In this document: positions 7,527 through 15,196 of the stretch, piece by piece
How the letters are laid out: each line of letters starts with the position of its first letter
How positions within the stretch are numbered: the stretch's first letter is position 1
From: JACQMJ01 sp964373495
GTDB taxonomy: Bacteria > Patescibacteriota > Minisyncoccia > Sungbacterales > SURF-37
NCBI GenBank assembly: GCA_964373495.1
Contig: CAYJUW010000003.1
Coordinates: forward strand, 1-35,632
Direction: 5' to 3'
DNA length: 35,632 nucleotides
The notes under the pieces: model-generated
Told to the model about the DNA's origin: nothing
Database searches by the model: none
What the model saw: the letters and a program-made list of their open reading frames with translations, nothing else
Made by a program: the position numbers and the translations under genes

Positions 7527-8501
7527 ATGAAAATATTCATCACCCGCAAAATTCCTTCCCGCGGCATCGAGATGCTTTCGGCCAAGGGCCACACCGTGGC
7601 ACTGAATCCCGAGGACCGCGCGCTCACCAGAGAGGAACTGATTTCCTCATTCAAGGCCGACTGCTACGACGCCGTGCTCTCGATGCTGACGGACACGATT
7701 GACGCCGAAGTCCTCGATGCCGCCAAGTCAAGCGGCGTCAGAATTTTCGCTAATTACGCGGTGGGGTTTGACAACATTGACGTGAAGGCCGCAACGGAGC
7801 GGGGGATTATGGTCACGAACACGCCGGATGTCCTCACCGAAACCGTGGCCGAACATACTTTTGCGCTGATGTTGGCCATTAGCCACCGCATCCCCGAATC
7901 CGACCGCTTCTCGCGAGCCGGTAAATTCAAAGGTTGGGCGCCGGAACTCCTCTTGGGCACGGACGTGTCTGGCAAGACCCTCGGCGTCATCGGCCTCGGC
8001 CGTATCGGACAGCGCGTGGCGCACCATGCGGTCAAGGGATTTGACATGAGGGCCATCTACTTTGACGTGAAACGGAACGAGAATTTTGAGAAGGAATTTG
8101 GCGCCGAGTACCGCGCTAACGTTGATGACGTATTTCGCGAGGCCGATTTTGTTTCTCTCCATGTCCCCCTGACACCTAGCACCTTGCACCTGGTAAATGC
8201 CGAGCGCCTGCGGCTCATGAAGCCGGCGGCCTATCTCATCAACACTTCGCGCGGTCCCATCGTGGACGAGGCCGCGCTCCGCGATGCCCTGAAGGCCGGC
8301 GTCATCAAGGGTGCTGGCATTGACGTCTGGGAGCACGAGCCCGAGCTTACACCTGGTTTGGCTGAACTTGAAAATATTATCCTGACGCCCCACACCGCCT
8401 CGGCCACCGAAGAGACGCGCCAGAAGATGGGGGAACTGGCGGCAAAAAATATCATCGAGGCCTTGGAAGGCCGGCAACCGCCGAATGCCGTAAGCTCTTG
8501 A
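7527..8501 (+). CDS. D-isomer-specific 2-hydroxyacid dehydrogenase (glyoxylate/hydroxypyruvate reductase-like)
   Basis: The 324-residue protein has the standard two-domain layout: an N-terminal substrate-binding region and a Rossmann domain with GLGRIG at 156-161. The catalytic triad is visible: R242 in NTSRGPIVDE, the Glu in EHEPEL and the His in LTPHTAS. It reduces a 2-keto acid with NAD(P)H; GyaR/hydroxypyruvate reductase-type substrates are most likely by similarity of the whole sequence. Repeat family A fills the upstream spacer. A second, diverged copy of its last 20 codons lies at 9078-9140, beyond the next gene. Confidence 0.88.
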   Translation: MKIFITRKIPSRGIEMLSAKGHTVALNPEDRALTREELISSFKADCYDAVLSMLTDTIDAEVLDAAKSSGVRIFANYAVGFDNIDVKAATERGIMVTNTPDVLTETVAEHTFALMLAISHRIPESDRFSRAGKFKGWAPELLLGTDVSGKTLGVIGLGRIGQRVAHHAVKGFDMRAIYFDVKRNENFEKEFGAEYRANVDDVFREADFVSLHVPLTPSTLHLVNAERLRLMKPAAYLINTSRGPIVDEAALRDALKAGVIKGAGIDVWEHEPELTPGLAELENIILTPHTASATEETRQKMGELAAKNIIEALEGRQPPNAVSS

Positions 8502-8526
8502 CGAGGTACGAGTAGTTTGATATAGT
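8498..8526 (+). promoter_or_regulatory. Strong promoter of the receiver-like gene
   Basis: TTGACG (8498-8503), 17-nt spacer, TATAGT (8521-8526). The -35 box overlaps the dehydrogenase stop codon. A Shine-Dalgarno AAGGAGGAAA lies just before the ATG at 8572. Confidence 0.8.
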
Positions 8527-8571
8527 TATTTTCACGCAGTTCCCCATTCACCCACAACAAGGAGGAAAGGC

Positions 8572-9015
8572 ATGCGTGTTCTTTTGCTGGTGGATGATCC
8601 ACTGTTAGAGGGGATTTTGACGAGGTCCCTCAGCCATCTGCCGGGAGTTCATGTCGGAAACGCAGGTAGCATTCTCCATCAATCGATTCCAAGCATCTTA
8701 CGGGCGGGTGAACCGGCCATCGTCATCGTGGACGATAGACTGGATTTGGCACTCCAGCAGCCTGAGCGCATGACTGAGCTCATCGCCGAGCTCCGCCGTT
8801 CTGCGCCAAGAACCAGAGTCCGAATGCAGATCTGGGTGCTGGGGAGCTATGCCGGTTGCTTCAGCGCTACGGCGGATTACACTGGCGCTGGCGCAGATCG
8901 CGTGATTGACAAGCGATCCGTCATCCGCCTGGAGGAGCTCGGGAAGTTGGTGACTGACCATCGGGATTCCATCGTCCACACGCCACTCCCGGCCGGTCAC
9001 GACATCGTCGTCTGA
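8572..9015 (+). CDS. Single-domain response-regulator receiver-like protein
   Basis: The 147-residue protein looks like a stand-alone receiver domain. It has an acidic pair D8-D9 in LLLVDDP, a possible phospho-acceptor D54 in IVIVDD, a small hydroxyl residue S92 in WVLGS, and a lysine K114 in ADRVIDK. These match the five hallmarks of receivers in order and spacing. No output domain or partner histidine kinase is in view, so it could pass phosphate on or regulate by binding. It has its own consensus promoter, a near-perfect Shine-Dalgarno sequence and its own terminator, so it forms a self-contained unit set between the dehydrogenase gene and a relic of that gene's end. Confidence 0.6.
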   Translation: MRVLLLVDDPLLEGILTRSLSHLPGVHVGNAGSILHQSIPSILRAGEPAIVIVDDRLDLALQQPERMTELIAELRRSAPRTRVRMQIWVLGSYAGCFSATADYTGAGADRVIDKRSVIRLEELGKLVTDHRDSIVHTPLPAGHDIVV

Positions 9016-9043
9016 GGGGATGGAGAGATCCAGCCGGCTACCC

Positions 9044-9074
9044 GGCCGAGGCAGACGCTGCCTCGGCCTTTTTC
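9044..9074 (+). terminator. Rho-independent terminator
   Basis: Perfect 11-bp stem GGCCGAGGCAG (9044-9054) with CTGCCTCGGCC (9058-9068), 3-nt loop, then TTTTTC. Confidence 0.92.
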
Positions 9075-9077
9075 TAG

Positions 9078-9140
9078 AATATCATCGAGGCATTGGAGGG
9101 GATAACGCCGCCGGATTTAGCCAGGGGCGACATTGACTAA
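9078..9140 (+). pseudogene. 3' relic of the 2-hydroxyacid dehydrogenase gene
   Basis: The 21 codons read NIIEALEGITPPDLARGDID and then a stop. They match the end of the dehydrogenase at 8448-8501 (NIIEALEGRQPPNAV). The bases AATATCATCGAGGC are identical in both and the following bases are diverged. The receiver-like gene lies between the two ends. Confidence 0.7.
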
Positions 9141-9166
9141 ATTTATTAATTGTAGTAATGTATAGT
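9133..9166 (+). promoter_or_regulatory. Promoter region of the 81-residue gene
   Basis: TTGACT (9133-9138) with TAATGT at 17-nt spacing (9156-9161), or the better box TATAGT (9161-9166) at a long 22-nt spacing. The -35 box lies in the end of the dehydrogenase relic. Confidence 0.5.
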
Positions 9167-9210
9167 CAAAGTGCCCAAGGGTTAAAATTCAAAGGGAAAG
9201 GAGGCGTTCC

Positions 9211-9456
9211 ATGGCCAAGAAAGTGAAGGTTGCCCGGAAAGTAAAGGTAGTCATCGATGGACTCACCCAAGGGGATTACGAGATCGGGCTTCAGCTCTCC
9301 CACCGGCGGCCGTTCCATCGAGGCGAGCTCCGAGAACTGGCGTACCGGGTCTACCCGGTCTCGTACTCGGTGGTCCGGCATATCGGTCTTGCCGAGCGAA
9401 ATGCCGCCGATCAGATCTTTGAGCGGATTCTCCGCGCCGTGCGCTGCGCCATCTAA
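9211..9456 (+). CDS. Small basic protein of unknown function
   Basis: The 81-residue protein starts after an excellent Shine-Dalgarno (AAAGGAGG). Its N-terminus is Lys/Val-rich (AKKVKVARKVKVV), followed by a mixed region with many Arg, Tyr and His residues. The composition would suit nucleic-acid binding, but no family is recognised. Like the receiver-like gene before it, it has a private promoter and a rho-independent terminator, so it is monocistronic and probably well expressed. The longer overlapping frame at 9257-9712 lacks a ribosome site and runs through the terminator and into L25. Confidence 0.6.
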   Translation: MAKKVKVARKVKVVIDGLTQGDYEIGLQLSHRRPFHRGELRELAYRVYPVSYSVVRHIGLAERNAADQIFERILRAVRCAI

Positions 9457-9478
9457 TTCGCGTCAGCCGTCGCCGTAC

Positions 9479-9512
9479 GCCGGGTCGCCAGACCCGGCTT
9501 TCTCTTCTTTTG
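9479..9512 (+). terminator. Rho-independent terminator
   Basis: GCCGGGTC (9479-9486), 4-nt loop, GACCCGGC (9491-9498), then a T-rich tail. Confidence 0.85.
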
Positions 9513-9534
9513 AAACCGTGTTACCATACATCCT

Positions 9535-10218
9535 ATGCCCGAAATTTCCGCAAAACCGCGCACGGAACTCGGCAAAAAGACAAATTCCCTCCGCCGCCGG
9601 GGAGTGTTGCCTGCAATTCTTTACGGCCACGGTGTTGAATCTACGCCCTTGGCAGTCCCCAAAAAGGAATTTAAAAAGGTGTTGCGGGAGGCCGGTGAAA
9701 CGAGCCTGGTAACCGTACAGGTGGCTGGCGGGAAACGCTACGACGTACTCATTCACGACGTTGCCAAGGACCCATTGACCCTTGAGCCCATCCACGCCGA
9801 TTTCTACGCCGTCAAGATGGATAAGCCCATTGAGGCCAAGGTGCCGCTGGCCTTTAGTGGCGAGTCGCCGGCGGTGAAAAACGAGGGCGGCATCCTGGTG
9901 AAGGTCCTGCACGAACTTGAAGTTAAGGCGCTGCCCAAGGACTTGCCCCATGAGATCCCTGTTGACATCACCCGGTTGAGGAACATCGGAGACAAAATTC
10001 ATGTAGGAGATTTCGTCCTGCCGGCCGGAGTTACGCCCATGATTCCCGGCATGGAAGTGGTGGTTCTCGTCGAGCCGCCGCGCTCCGAGGTCGAGCTGGA
10101 GGAGCTCAAAAAAGCCGAAGCTCCGGCCCCCACGGCTGACGTGAAGACCGAACGCGAGGCGAAGGTCGAGGCCAAGGCGGCCGAGGGCGGCGAGGAGGAA
10201 GCGACCGAGGAGAAATAA
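9535..10218 (+). CDS. rplY: 50S ribosomal protein L25, CTC form
   Basis: The 227-residue protein has the N-terminal L25 domain that binds 5S rRNA (RTELGKKTNSLRRRGVLPAILYGHG..., then DVLIHDVAKDPLTLEPIHADFY) and the C-terminal TL5/CTC beta domain (VPLAFSGESPAVKNEGGILV... LPHEIPVDITRL). After residue 185 it ends in an acidic Ala/Glu/Lys tail, as is common in this form. The start is the ATG at 9535, right after the terminator region of the previous gene. Confidence 0.95.
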   Translation: MPEISAKPRTELGKKTNSLRRRGVLPAILYGHGVESTPLAVPKKEFKKVLREAGETSLVTVQVAGGKRYDVLIHDVAKDPLTLEPIHADFYAVKMDKPIEAKVPLAFSGESPAVKNEGGILVKVLHELEVKALPKDLPHEIPVDITRLRNIGDKIHVGDFVLPAGVTPMIPGMEVVVLVEPPRSEVELEELKKAEAPAPTADVKTEREAKVEAKAAEGGEEEATEEK

Positions 10219-10243
10219 CGCATCCGCGCCGCACGCGGCGAGG

Positions 10244-10263
10244 CCTGCCTGCCGGCAGGCAGG
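10244..10263. repeat. Perfect 20-bp palindrome CCTGCCTGCC/GGCAGGCAGG
   Basis: CCTGCCTGCCGGCAGGCAGG sits between L25 and the transglycosylase gene. Related GCCTGCC/GGCAGGC words flank the nested tRNA-Thr (15770 and 15886) and follow tRNA-Leu (27724-27750). Confidence 0.8.
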
Positions 10264-10294
10264 TATTTGGAGGCGGTAATGAGGCGATCTCTCT

Positions 10295-11671
10295 ATGTGG
10301 ATCCGGACGACCATCCAGCGCGATCGGAGTATAACTCCATCGAATGGCGCGTTCGCGCTTGTGTCGCTGGCGATGCTGGTGTTGGCTCTTGCCGCCTCGG
10401 CTCAGGAGAGTTCCTCACCGCGCGATTCTTTACAGCGCCAGATCGAAGCCCTCGAACGGGAAGCGCAGGATCTCGATCGCCAGATTGCCGAAACCCAGGA
10501 GGCGGCGCGGACCCTTGCGCGCCAAATTAAGCTCTTCAACGACGAGATCCGGCGGCGCGAGCTTGAAATCCGGCGGCTCACGCTCGCCGCCCGCCAGGCC
10601 GAGCTTGATATCCAAGTGAAAGTCGTATCGATCGGAGAACTGAGCCGGCGCATTGAAAAAAATCGCGCCATTCTTTCGCGGAATATCCAGCGCCTCTACG
10701 AGTACGACCGGGAGCATATGCTCGTGGTGCTCGTTAAGCACGAGACCATTGCAGAGTTTTTCTCGGCGCTCGATAACATCCGCGGCCTCCAGGCCCAGGT
10801 CGGCGAGCTCGTCACCGAGCTCCGAGATACGAAGCAACAGTTTGAGAAGGAAAAGGAGGAGCTCGAGGACTTCCGCGCCGAGCAACTGTCCCTGAAGGCC
10901 TTGGCCGAAGTGGGACGCCGCGCGGTGCAGGAGACGAAATTGGAGAAGGACCGGCTGCTCGGGCTCACCAAGGGCAAGGAGGCGGCTTTCCAACAGCTCC
11001 TGGCCCAAAAGAAGCGCGATATCACCGCGCTGAAGACCCAGCTCTTCTATTTGGAAAAGACCGGCATCCGCGCCGAGGACGCCCTGAAATTTGCGGAGCT
11101 TGCCGCCAAGCGCACCGGCATCCGGCCGGCGTTTCTGCTCGCGCTCCTGGAAGTGGAGACGGGTAAGCAGTTTGAGGGCGGAGTGATTTCCGCGGGTACG
11201 TACTTGGGTACCGGCAATTGGAAGACGGATATGTACGATTGCTACGTGCGCTTGGGGCGCCGTGCAGCCGCAGAAGCCCAGAAGAACGCCTTCTTTGCGA
11301 TCACGTCGAAACTAAACCTCGATCCTGACCAGATGCCGGTCTCGCGCCGGCCTTCCTACGGCTGCGGCGGGGCCATGGGCCCGGCGCAATTCATCCCGAC
11401 GACCTGGCTCCTTTTTGAATCGAAGACGGCCTCGCTCACCGGCCATAACCCGCCGAGTCCGTGGAACATTGAGGATGCCTTTACCGCCTCGGCGATCTTC
11501 CTCGCTGAGGCCGGGGCGCGCGCTCAAACGCGGGCGGGCGAATTGCAGGCCGCGCGCACCTACATCAGCGGCAAGTCGTCCTGCCCGGCGTCGGGTTCGG
11601 CGCGCTATGCCTGCCTGGCCTACGCCAATCGCGTGGTGTCGCTGGCGGAGGATATTGATCGGGTCATATGA
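10295..11671 (+). CDS. Exported coiled-coil protein with lytic transglycosylase domain
   Basis: The 458-residue protein has an N-terminal signal or anchor (about residues 17-38: FALVSLAMLVLALAASAQ). A long coiled coil rich in Glu, Arg and Leu follows (about 40-250), like that of EnvC/PcsB-type division proteins. The C-terminal domain resembles MltB-type lytic murein transglycosylases, with catalytic E286 in LLEVETG and the AMGPAQFIPTTW motif near 360. It should cleave glycan strands outside the membrane. It starts at ATG 10295; an overlapping frame at 10267 has a better ribosome site but is not protein-like. It may help cell separation together with the ftsI cluster, which is inference. Confidence 0.85.
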   Translation: MWIRTTIQRDRSITPSNGAFALVSLAMLVLALAASAQESSSPRDSLQRQIEALEREAQDLDRQIAETQEAARTLARQIKLFNDEIRRRELEIRRLTLAARQAELDIQVKVVSIGELSRRIEKNRAILSRNIQRLYEYDREHMLVVLVKHETIAEFFSALDNIRGLQAQVGELVTELRDTKQQFEKEKEELEDFRAEQLSLKALAEVGRRAVQETKLEKDRLLGLTKGKEAAFQQLLAQKKRDITALKTQLFYLEKTGIRAEDALKFAELAAKRTGIRPAFLLALLEVETGKQFEGGVISAGTYLGTGNWKTDMYDCYVRLGRRAAAEAQKNAFFAITSKLNLDPDQMPVSRRPSYGCGGAMGPAQFIPTTWLLFESKTASLTGHNPPSPWNIEDAFTASAIFLAEAGARAQTRAGELQAARTYISGKSSCPASGSARYACLAYANRVVSLAEDIDRVI

Positions 11672-11806
11672 TGCCAATCTGCGAATTCTATGCCAATCCG
11701 GCGAATTGCGAATACGAAATCGTGCTATTCGTAATTAGTGTGGTTATGGTTCGGCATAGTTCGCCACAGGGATTGGCATGCCATTCGCATATGGGCATCA
11801 CAGAGG
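11669..11806. repeat. Intergenic repeat family A, copy 2
   Basis: It opens with ATGATGCCAATCTGCGAATT and closes with GGGATTGGCATGCC and ATGGGCATCA. It has the same words as the copies at 7419, 13716 and 17028, with an extra central segment, and fills the whole spacer before the HAD gene. Confidence 0.75.
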
Positions 11807-12409
11807 ATGATCAAGGCGGTGTTTTTTGATGTCGGCGGGGTGTTGATAACCGCAGGCGGCACAAAGTCTCGCATTGCTGCGGCAAGGGTTCTCGGTGTAT
11901 CCTTATCGGAGTTGTCGCCATCGTGGGAGCTACTCATCGAAAAAGTGGCAGAGGGGAGAATATCGGAGCGAGAGTTTTGGCGGAAGATTGCAGCGACGCA
12001 TCTGTTACCCCGGAATAAGCTACATCTCCTTGTTAGGATTTTCTCACTCCGGAGGCCTCGATTGAAGCGACGGGTGAAAGTGATCGCAGAAAAATTGGCG
12101 GCAAATGGATACACCGTCGGCATTCTCTCTGACGTGGTTCCGACCCACGCGAAACTGTTGCAACGAATCGGAACCTACGATGGCTTCCGGCCGGTACTCC
12201 TGTCCTGCAGGATAGGAGCGATTAAAATGAAGCCGCGCGCGTTTCGGATCGCCGCACGGAGCGCTGGCGTGAAATTTGCCGAGATGGCATTTTTTGACGA
12301 CCACGAAGCGAACGTTGCAGTTGCAAGGCGGCTCGGCATCAAGGCGTTCGTGTACAAAAACCCAACGCAACTCGTGTGTCAGCTCAGGCGGTATGGTGTT
12401 AAAATTTAG
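11807..12409 (+). CDS. HAD-superfamily hydrolase, subfamily IA-like
   Basis: The 200-residue protein begins MIKAVFFDVGGVL, motif I with nucleophile D8. This FDxGGV variant, which has no second motif-I aspartate, is seen in YihX-like and related HAD-IA members. Motif II is the S in GILSD, motif III the Lys in IKMKPRAF, and motif IV the acidic pair in FFDDHEANV. It probably removes phosphate from a small molecule; the substrate is unknown. The ATG at 11807 has a nearby AGAGG. Convergent with prfA, separated by a shared hairpin. Confidence 0.85.
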   Translation: MIKAVFFDVGGVLITAGGTKSRIAAARVLGVSLSELSPSWELLIEKVAEGRISEREFWRKIAATHLLPRNKLHLLVRIFSLRRPRLKRRVKVIAEKLAANGYTVGILSDVVPTHAKLLQRIGTYDGFRPVLLSCRIGAIKMKPRAFRIAARSAGVKFAEMAFFDDHEANVAVARRLGIKAFVYKNPTQLVCQLRRYGVKI

Positions 12410-12410
12410 A

Positions 12411-12446
12411 TGGGACAAAACCTTACGATCGTATTATTTTGTCCCA
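12411..12446. terminator. Bidirectional hairpin between HAD gene and prfA
   Basis: TGGGACAAAA (12411-12420) and TTTTGTCCCA (12437-12446) form a perfect 10-bp stem. The A- and T-runs make it usable from both sides. Confidence 0.75.
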
Positions 12447-12468
12447 CCAGTATTTCTTGGCTGCAGAG

Positions 12469-13368
12469 TTAGCGTCCCTGCGATTCACCAAACGCATCTA
12501 CGATCGGATCGAGGTTTCCGGCGAGCACTGATTCAATGTTGTGCCACGATTTTTTGATGCGGTGGTCCGTAATCCGATCTTGGGGGAAGTTGTAGGTGCG
12601 GATTTTCTCGGCGCGCTCGGCTGATCCGATCTGTTCGCGGCGCGAGGCCGCGGTTTTGGCCTGGCCGGCTTCACGTCGGGCGGCAAGGAGCTTTGTCCGC
12701 AAGAGCATCATGGCCTGCTCGCGGTTTTTCTGCTGGGAGCGCGACTCCTGGGATGCCACCACGAGCCCGGAGGGCAAGTGCGAGATTCGTACCGCGGTTT
12801 CCACCTTGTTCACGTTCTGGCCGCCCGGGCCCGAGGAACGGAAGAATTCGATTTGTATGTCCTGGGGTTTGATTTCGATATCTGATTCCTTGGCTTCGGG
12901 CAGTACGGCCACCGAGGCCGTGGAGGTGTGGATGCGTCCGACCTTCTCGGTGTCCGGGATCCGCTGTACGCGGTGAACCCCGGCCTCGCGCTGGAGCAGG
13001 CGGAAGGCGGACCCACCGGAAATTTCGAAGATGGCCTCTTTATACCCGCCGAGCGCTGTGGGGTGCGAATCAATGAGCGTGACCTCCCAGCCGCGGCGCT
13101 TGGCGTAGGCGGCGTACATCTTGAAGAGTTCGCCGGCAAAGAGCGCGGCTTCTTCGCCGCCGGTGCCGGCCCGGATTTCGATGATGAGCCGGTAAGGATC
13201 GCTGCCGCTCGCCATGGATTGCGCCTCGCCGGCGAGTTCTTTTTCAATACGGCCGAGCTCGATCGCGAGCGCCTTCACGCGCGGGCCATCGCGAAGAATC
13301 TCAGGATCGCTGAGTTTCTGTTCCAACTCCGCCTTTCTCTTTTTTAGATCGGTCAGTTCAAGTTCCAT
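12469..13368 (-). CDS. prfA: Peptide chain release factor 1
   Basis: This 299-residue class I release factor hydrolyses peptidyl-tRNA at UAA and UAG codons. The catalytic GGQ lies at 182-184 (SSGPGGQNVNKVET). The codon-recognition tripeptide is PDT at 138-140 (RIPDTEKVGRIHTST), the PxT type of RF1, not the SPF of RF2. It is about 60 residues shorter than the usual 360-residue RF1 because the N-terminal domain is reduced to one short helical pair; I infer this is normal for CPR bacteria. The order with L31, S2 and EF-Ts forms a translation-gene block. Confidence 0.93.
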   Translation of the reverse strand: MELELTDLKKRKAELEQKLSDPEILRDGPRVKALAIELGRIEKELAGEAQSMASGSDPYRLIIEIRAGTGGEEAALFAGELFKMYAAYAKRRGWEVTLIDSHPTALGGYKEAIFEISGGSAFRLLQREAGVHRVQRIPDTEKVGRIHTSTASVAVLPEAKESDIEIKPQDIQIEFFRSSGPGGQNVNKVETAVRISHLPSGLVVASQESRSQQKNREQAMMLLRTKLLAARREAGQAKTAASRREQIGSAERAEKIRTYNFPQDRITDHRIKKSWHNIESVLAGNLDPIVDAFGESQGR

Positions 13369-13388
13369 GCCTTGGTACCGTAGCTATC

Positions 13389-13491
13389 AAGCGCTGAAAG
13401 TCCGCTGATGGAGTTCGCCCAAATAACGCTGAACGTCGTTGCCGAAAATCAGCGCTCTACTCGCGCGTACCCATCAGCGTACGATCAGCGG
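13389..13491. repeat. Intergenic repeat family B, copy 1
   Basis: Variants of ATCAGCG and CGCTGAT are repeated in both orientations (CGCTGAACG, AATCAGCGC, CCATCAGCGTACGATCAGCG) across the prfA-rpmE spacer. Related copies lie at 15095, 24262 and 34526. Confidence 0.75.
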
Positions 13492-13701
13492 CTACGGCCT
13501 TTTCTTGGCCAGGCGCTGACGGAATTTCTCCACCCGGCCGGCGGTGTCCACGATCTTGGAGCCGCCGACGTAGAAGGGGTGGCATTGAGAACAAATTTCA
13601 ACTTCAATCCGCTCCTTGGTGGAGCCGACGGTGAAGCTATTGCCGCAGGCACAGCTGATCTTGGCCTGGGGGTAGTAGGGCGGATGGATGTCCTTCTTCA
13701 T
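13492..13701 (-). CDS. rpmE: 50S ribosomal protein L31
   Basis: The 69-residue protein has the L31 pattern MKKDIHPPYYPQ and the four zinc-ligand cysteines (SCAC...EICSQCHPFY), so it is the zinc-binding (C+) form. The frame stays open to 13743, but the ATG at 13701 matches the family N-terminus. Lies just upstream of prfA on the same strand. Confidence 0.95.
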   Translation of the reverse strand: MKKDIHPPYYPQAKISCACGNSFTVGSTKERIEVEICSQCHPFYVGGSKIVDTAGRVEKFRQRLAKKRP

Positions 13702-13715
13702 ATCGCGCTTCGCGC

Positions 13716-13818
13716 TATGTGATGCCAATAATGCGAATGGCATGCCAATCTACAAATTGCGAATCGGATTCGCATATTCGCCAGATTGGTATAAGATTCG
13801 TAGATTAGCATCATAGTA
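13716..13818. repeat. Intergenic repeat family A, copy 3
   Basis: GATGCCAATAATGCGAATGG and CCAATCTACAAATTGCGAAT on the left, CCAGATTGGTATAAG and GTAGATTAGCATCAT on the right. It lies between the divergent rpmE and rpsB genes. Confidence 0.8.
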
Positions 13819-13824
13819 TCATGG

Positions 13825-13853
13825 TTGCGCCCCTAAGCGCAAGGTGCTATGCT
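13825..13853 (+). promoter_or_regulatory. Promoter of rpsB-tsf
   Basis: TTGCGC (13825-13830), 17-nt spacer, TATGCT (13848-13853). The expected start of transcription is next to ATG 13861, so translation may be leaderless. ATG 13870, with AAAGGG ten bases upstream, is the alternative. Confidence 0.6.
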
Positions 13854-13860
13854 AAAGGGT

Positions 13861-14658
13861 ATGACCACCATGGTGAATGAAAATGTAAATTCCGTTCCGG
13901 TGGGCGCGGATCCCGAGATCGAGGCCATGGCCGAGGCCGGAGCCCACCTCGGGCATGCCCGCTCCCGGCGCCACCCGCGGATGGCGCCCTACCTCTGGGG
14001 CGTCCGCGCGAACATCGAAATCATTGATCTCACGAAGACCAAGGAAAAGCTCGGAGCCGCCTTGGCATTCCTGAAATCATCGGCCGAGGAGCGAAAGCTC
14101 TTCCTCTTTGTCGGTACGCGGCCATCGGCCAAAGACATTGTCCGGGACACCGCCCAGGAGCTCGGCTACCCCTACGTGATTCAGCGCTGGATCGGCGGCA
14201 CCCTCACCAATTTCAAGGTGATCCGGAAGCGCGTTGAAACCCTCGAGGCGCTGGAGCAGGAACGGGCCAGCGGCGGCTTTGAGAAGTACACCAAAAAAGA
14301 ACGGCTGAAGAAAGACGAGGAGATGCGCCGGCTGGTCGGGAACTTCGACGGCCTGCGGCGGCTCACCAAACTGCCTGATGTTATGATCGTCGTGGATATT
14401 TCCCATGACGATCTTGCCCTCCGGGAGGCCCGGCGGGTCAGGATTCCGATGGTGGCCCTCGCCGACACCAACACTGATCCCGAGAGCGTGACCTATGCCA
14501 TCCCTTCCAACGATGATGCCAGGCCGGCCATCGCCTATATGCTGGGACGGATGAAGGCCTCCATTCAGGAGGGCTTGGCTGCGGCGGAAGCCGTCCGCGC
14601 CGCAGCCGTCTTGACGGAAGCCGCCGAACGCCAGGAATCGCCGGCCAACCATGATTGA
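13861..14658 (+). CDS. rpsB: 30S ribosomal protein S2
   Basis: The 265-residue protein has the S2 signatures: AGAHLGHARSRRHPRMAPYLWG (helical start), IDLTKTKEKL, FVGTRPSAKDIV, RWIGGTLTNFKVI and the late VDISHDDLALREARRVRIPMVALADTNTDP. S2 binds the back of the 30S head late in assembly. Three ATGs at 13849, 13861 and 13870 are possible; the first overlaps the -10 box, leaving the latter two. The C-terminus overlaps tsf by 8 nt, the classic rpsB-tsf operon. Confidence 0.95.
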   Translation: MTTMVNENVNSVPVGADPEIEAMAEAGAHLGHARSRRHPRMAPYLWGVRANIEIIDLTKTKEKLGAALAFLKSSAEERKLFLFVGTRPSAKDIVRDTAQELGYPYVIQRWIGGTLTNFKVIRKRVETLEALEQERASGGFEKYTKKERLKKDEEMRRLVGNFDGLRRLTKLPDVMIVVDISHDDLALREARRVRIPMVALADTNTDPESVTYAIPSNDDARPAIAYMLGRMKASIQEGLAAAEAVRAAAVLTEAAERQESPANHD

Positions 14659-15094
14659 TCAGATTAAGCGGCTCCGGGAAGAAACCGGCGCATCCATCGG
14701 CGAGATTCGCTCGGCCCTGGCCGAGAGCCGCGGAGACACGGACCGGGCGCGGGAGCTCCTTGCAAAGAAGCTCGGGGCCATGGCCGAGAAAAAGGCCGGC
14801 CGCGAGGTGCGTTCGGGCGTGGTGGACGCCTACGTCCATTCCAACGGCAAGATCGGCGCCATGGTGGAGCTTTTGTGCGAAACGGATTTCGTGGCCCGGA
14901 ATTCGGAGTTCCGGAAACTCGCGCATGACCTGGCCATGCACATCGCGGCCATGGCCCCGGCGCACGGGGAGGAGCTCGCGGGGCAGGATTCGATCCACCA
15001 GCCCGGCAAGCCGATCGGCGAGATCATCCGCGAGGCCATCGGCAGGTTCGGCGAGAATATCAAGGTCGGGAATTTCGTCCGATTCGAACTCTGA
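14651..15094 (+). CDS. tsf: Elongation factor Ts, short form
   Basis: EF-Ts exchanges GDP for GTP on EF-Tu. The 147-residue protein has the N-terminal UBA-like domain (IKRLREETGASIGEIRSALAES) and the EF-Tu-contacting TDFVARN motif (CETDFVARNSEF), then one core domain ending KVGNFVRFEL. It is about half the size of the E. coli protein because the second core subdomain and coiled coil are missing; short forms are known in other bacteria. The overlap with rpsB indicates coupled translation. Confidence 0.95.
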   Translation: MIDQIKRLREETGASIGEIRSALAESRGDTDRARELLAKKLGAMAEKKAGREVRSGVVDAYVHSNGKIGAMVELLCETDFVARNSEFRKLAHDLAMHIAAMAPAHGEELAGQDSIHQPGKPIGEIIREAIGRFGENIKVGNFVRFEL

Positions 15095-15190
15095 ATAACC
15101 GCTGAATGCACGCTGATGAGTACGCTGAAGCGTCGCGGAAAGGATCAGCGTCCGATCAGCTCCCGTTTAGTGTAAGATCAGCTTCTCGTA
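15095..15190. repeat. Intergenic repeat family B, copy 2
   Basis: CGCTGAATGCACGCTGATGAG and GATCAGCGTCCGATCAGC words in both orientations, after tsf and reaching almost to the next start codon. Confidence 0.7.
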
Positions 15191-15196
15191 CCGGCT

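Noticed and set aside
9257..9712. A 151-codon frame spanning the 81-residue gene, its terminator and the start of L25
   Set aside because: It reads through a rho-independent terminator and lies out of frame with two better-supported genes.
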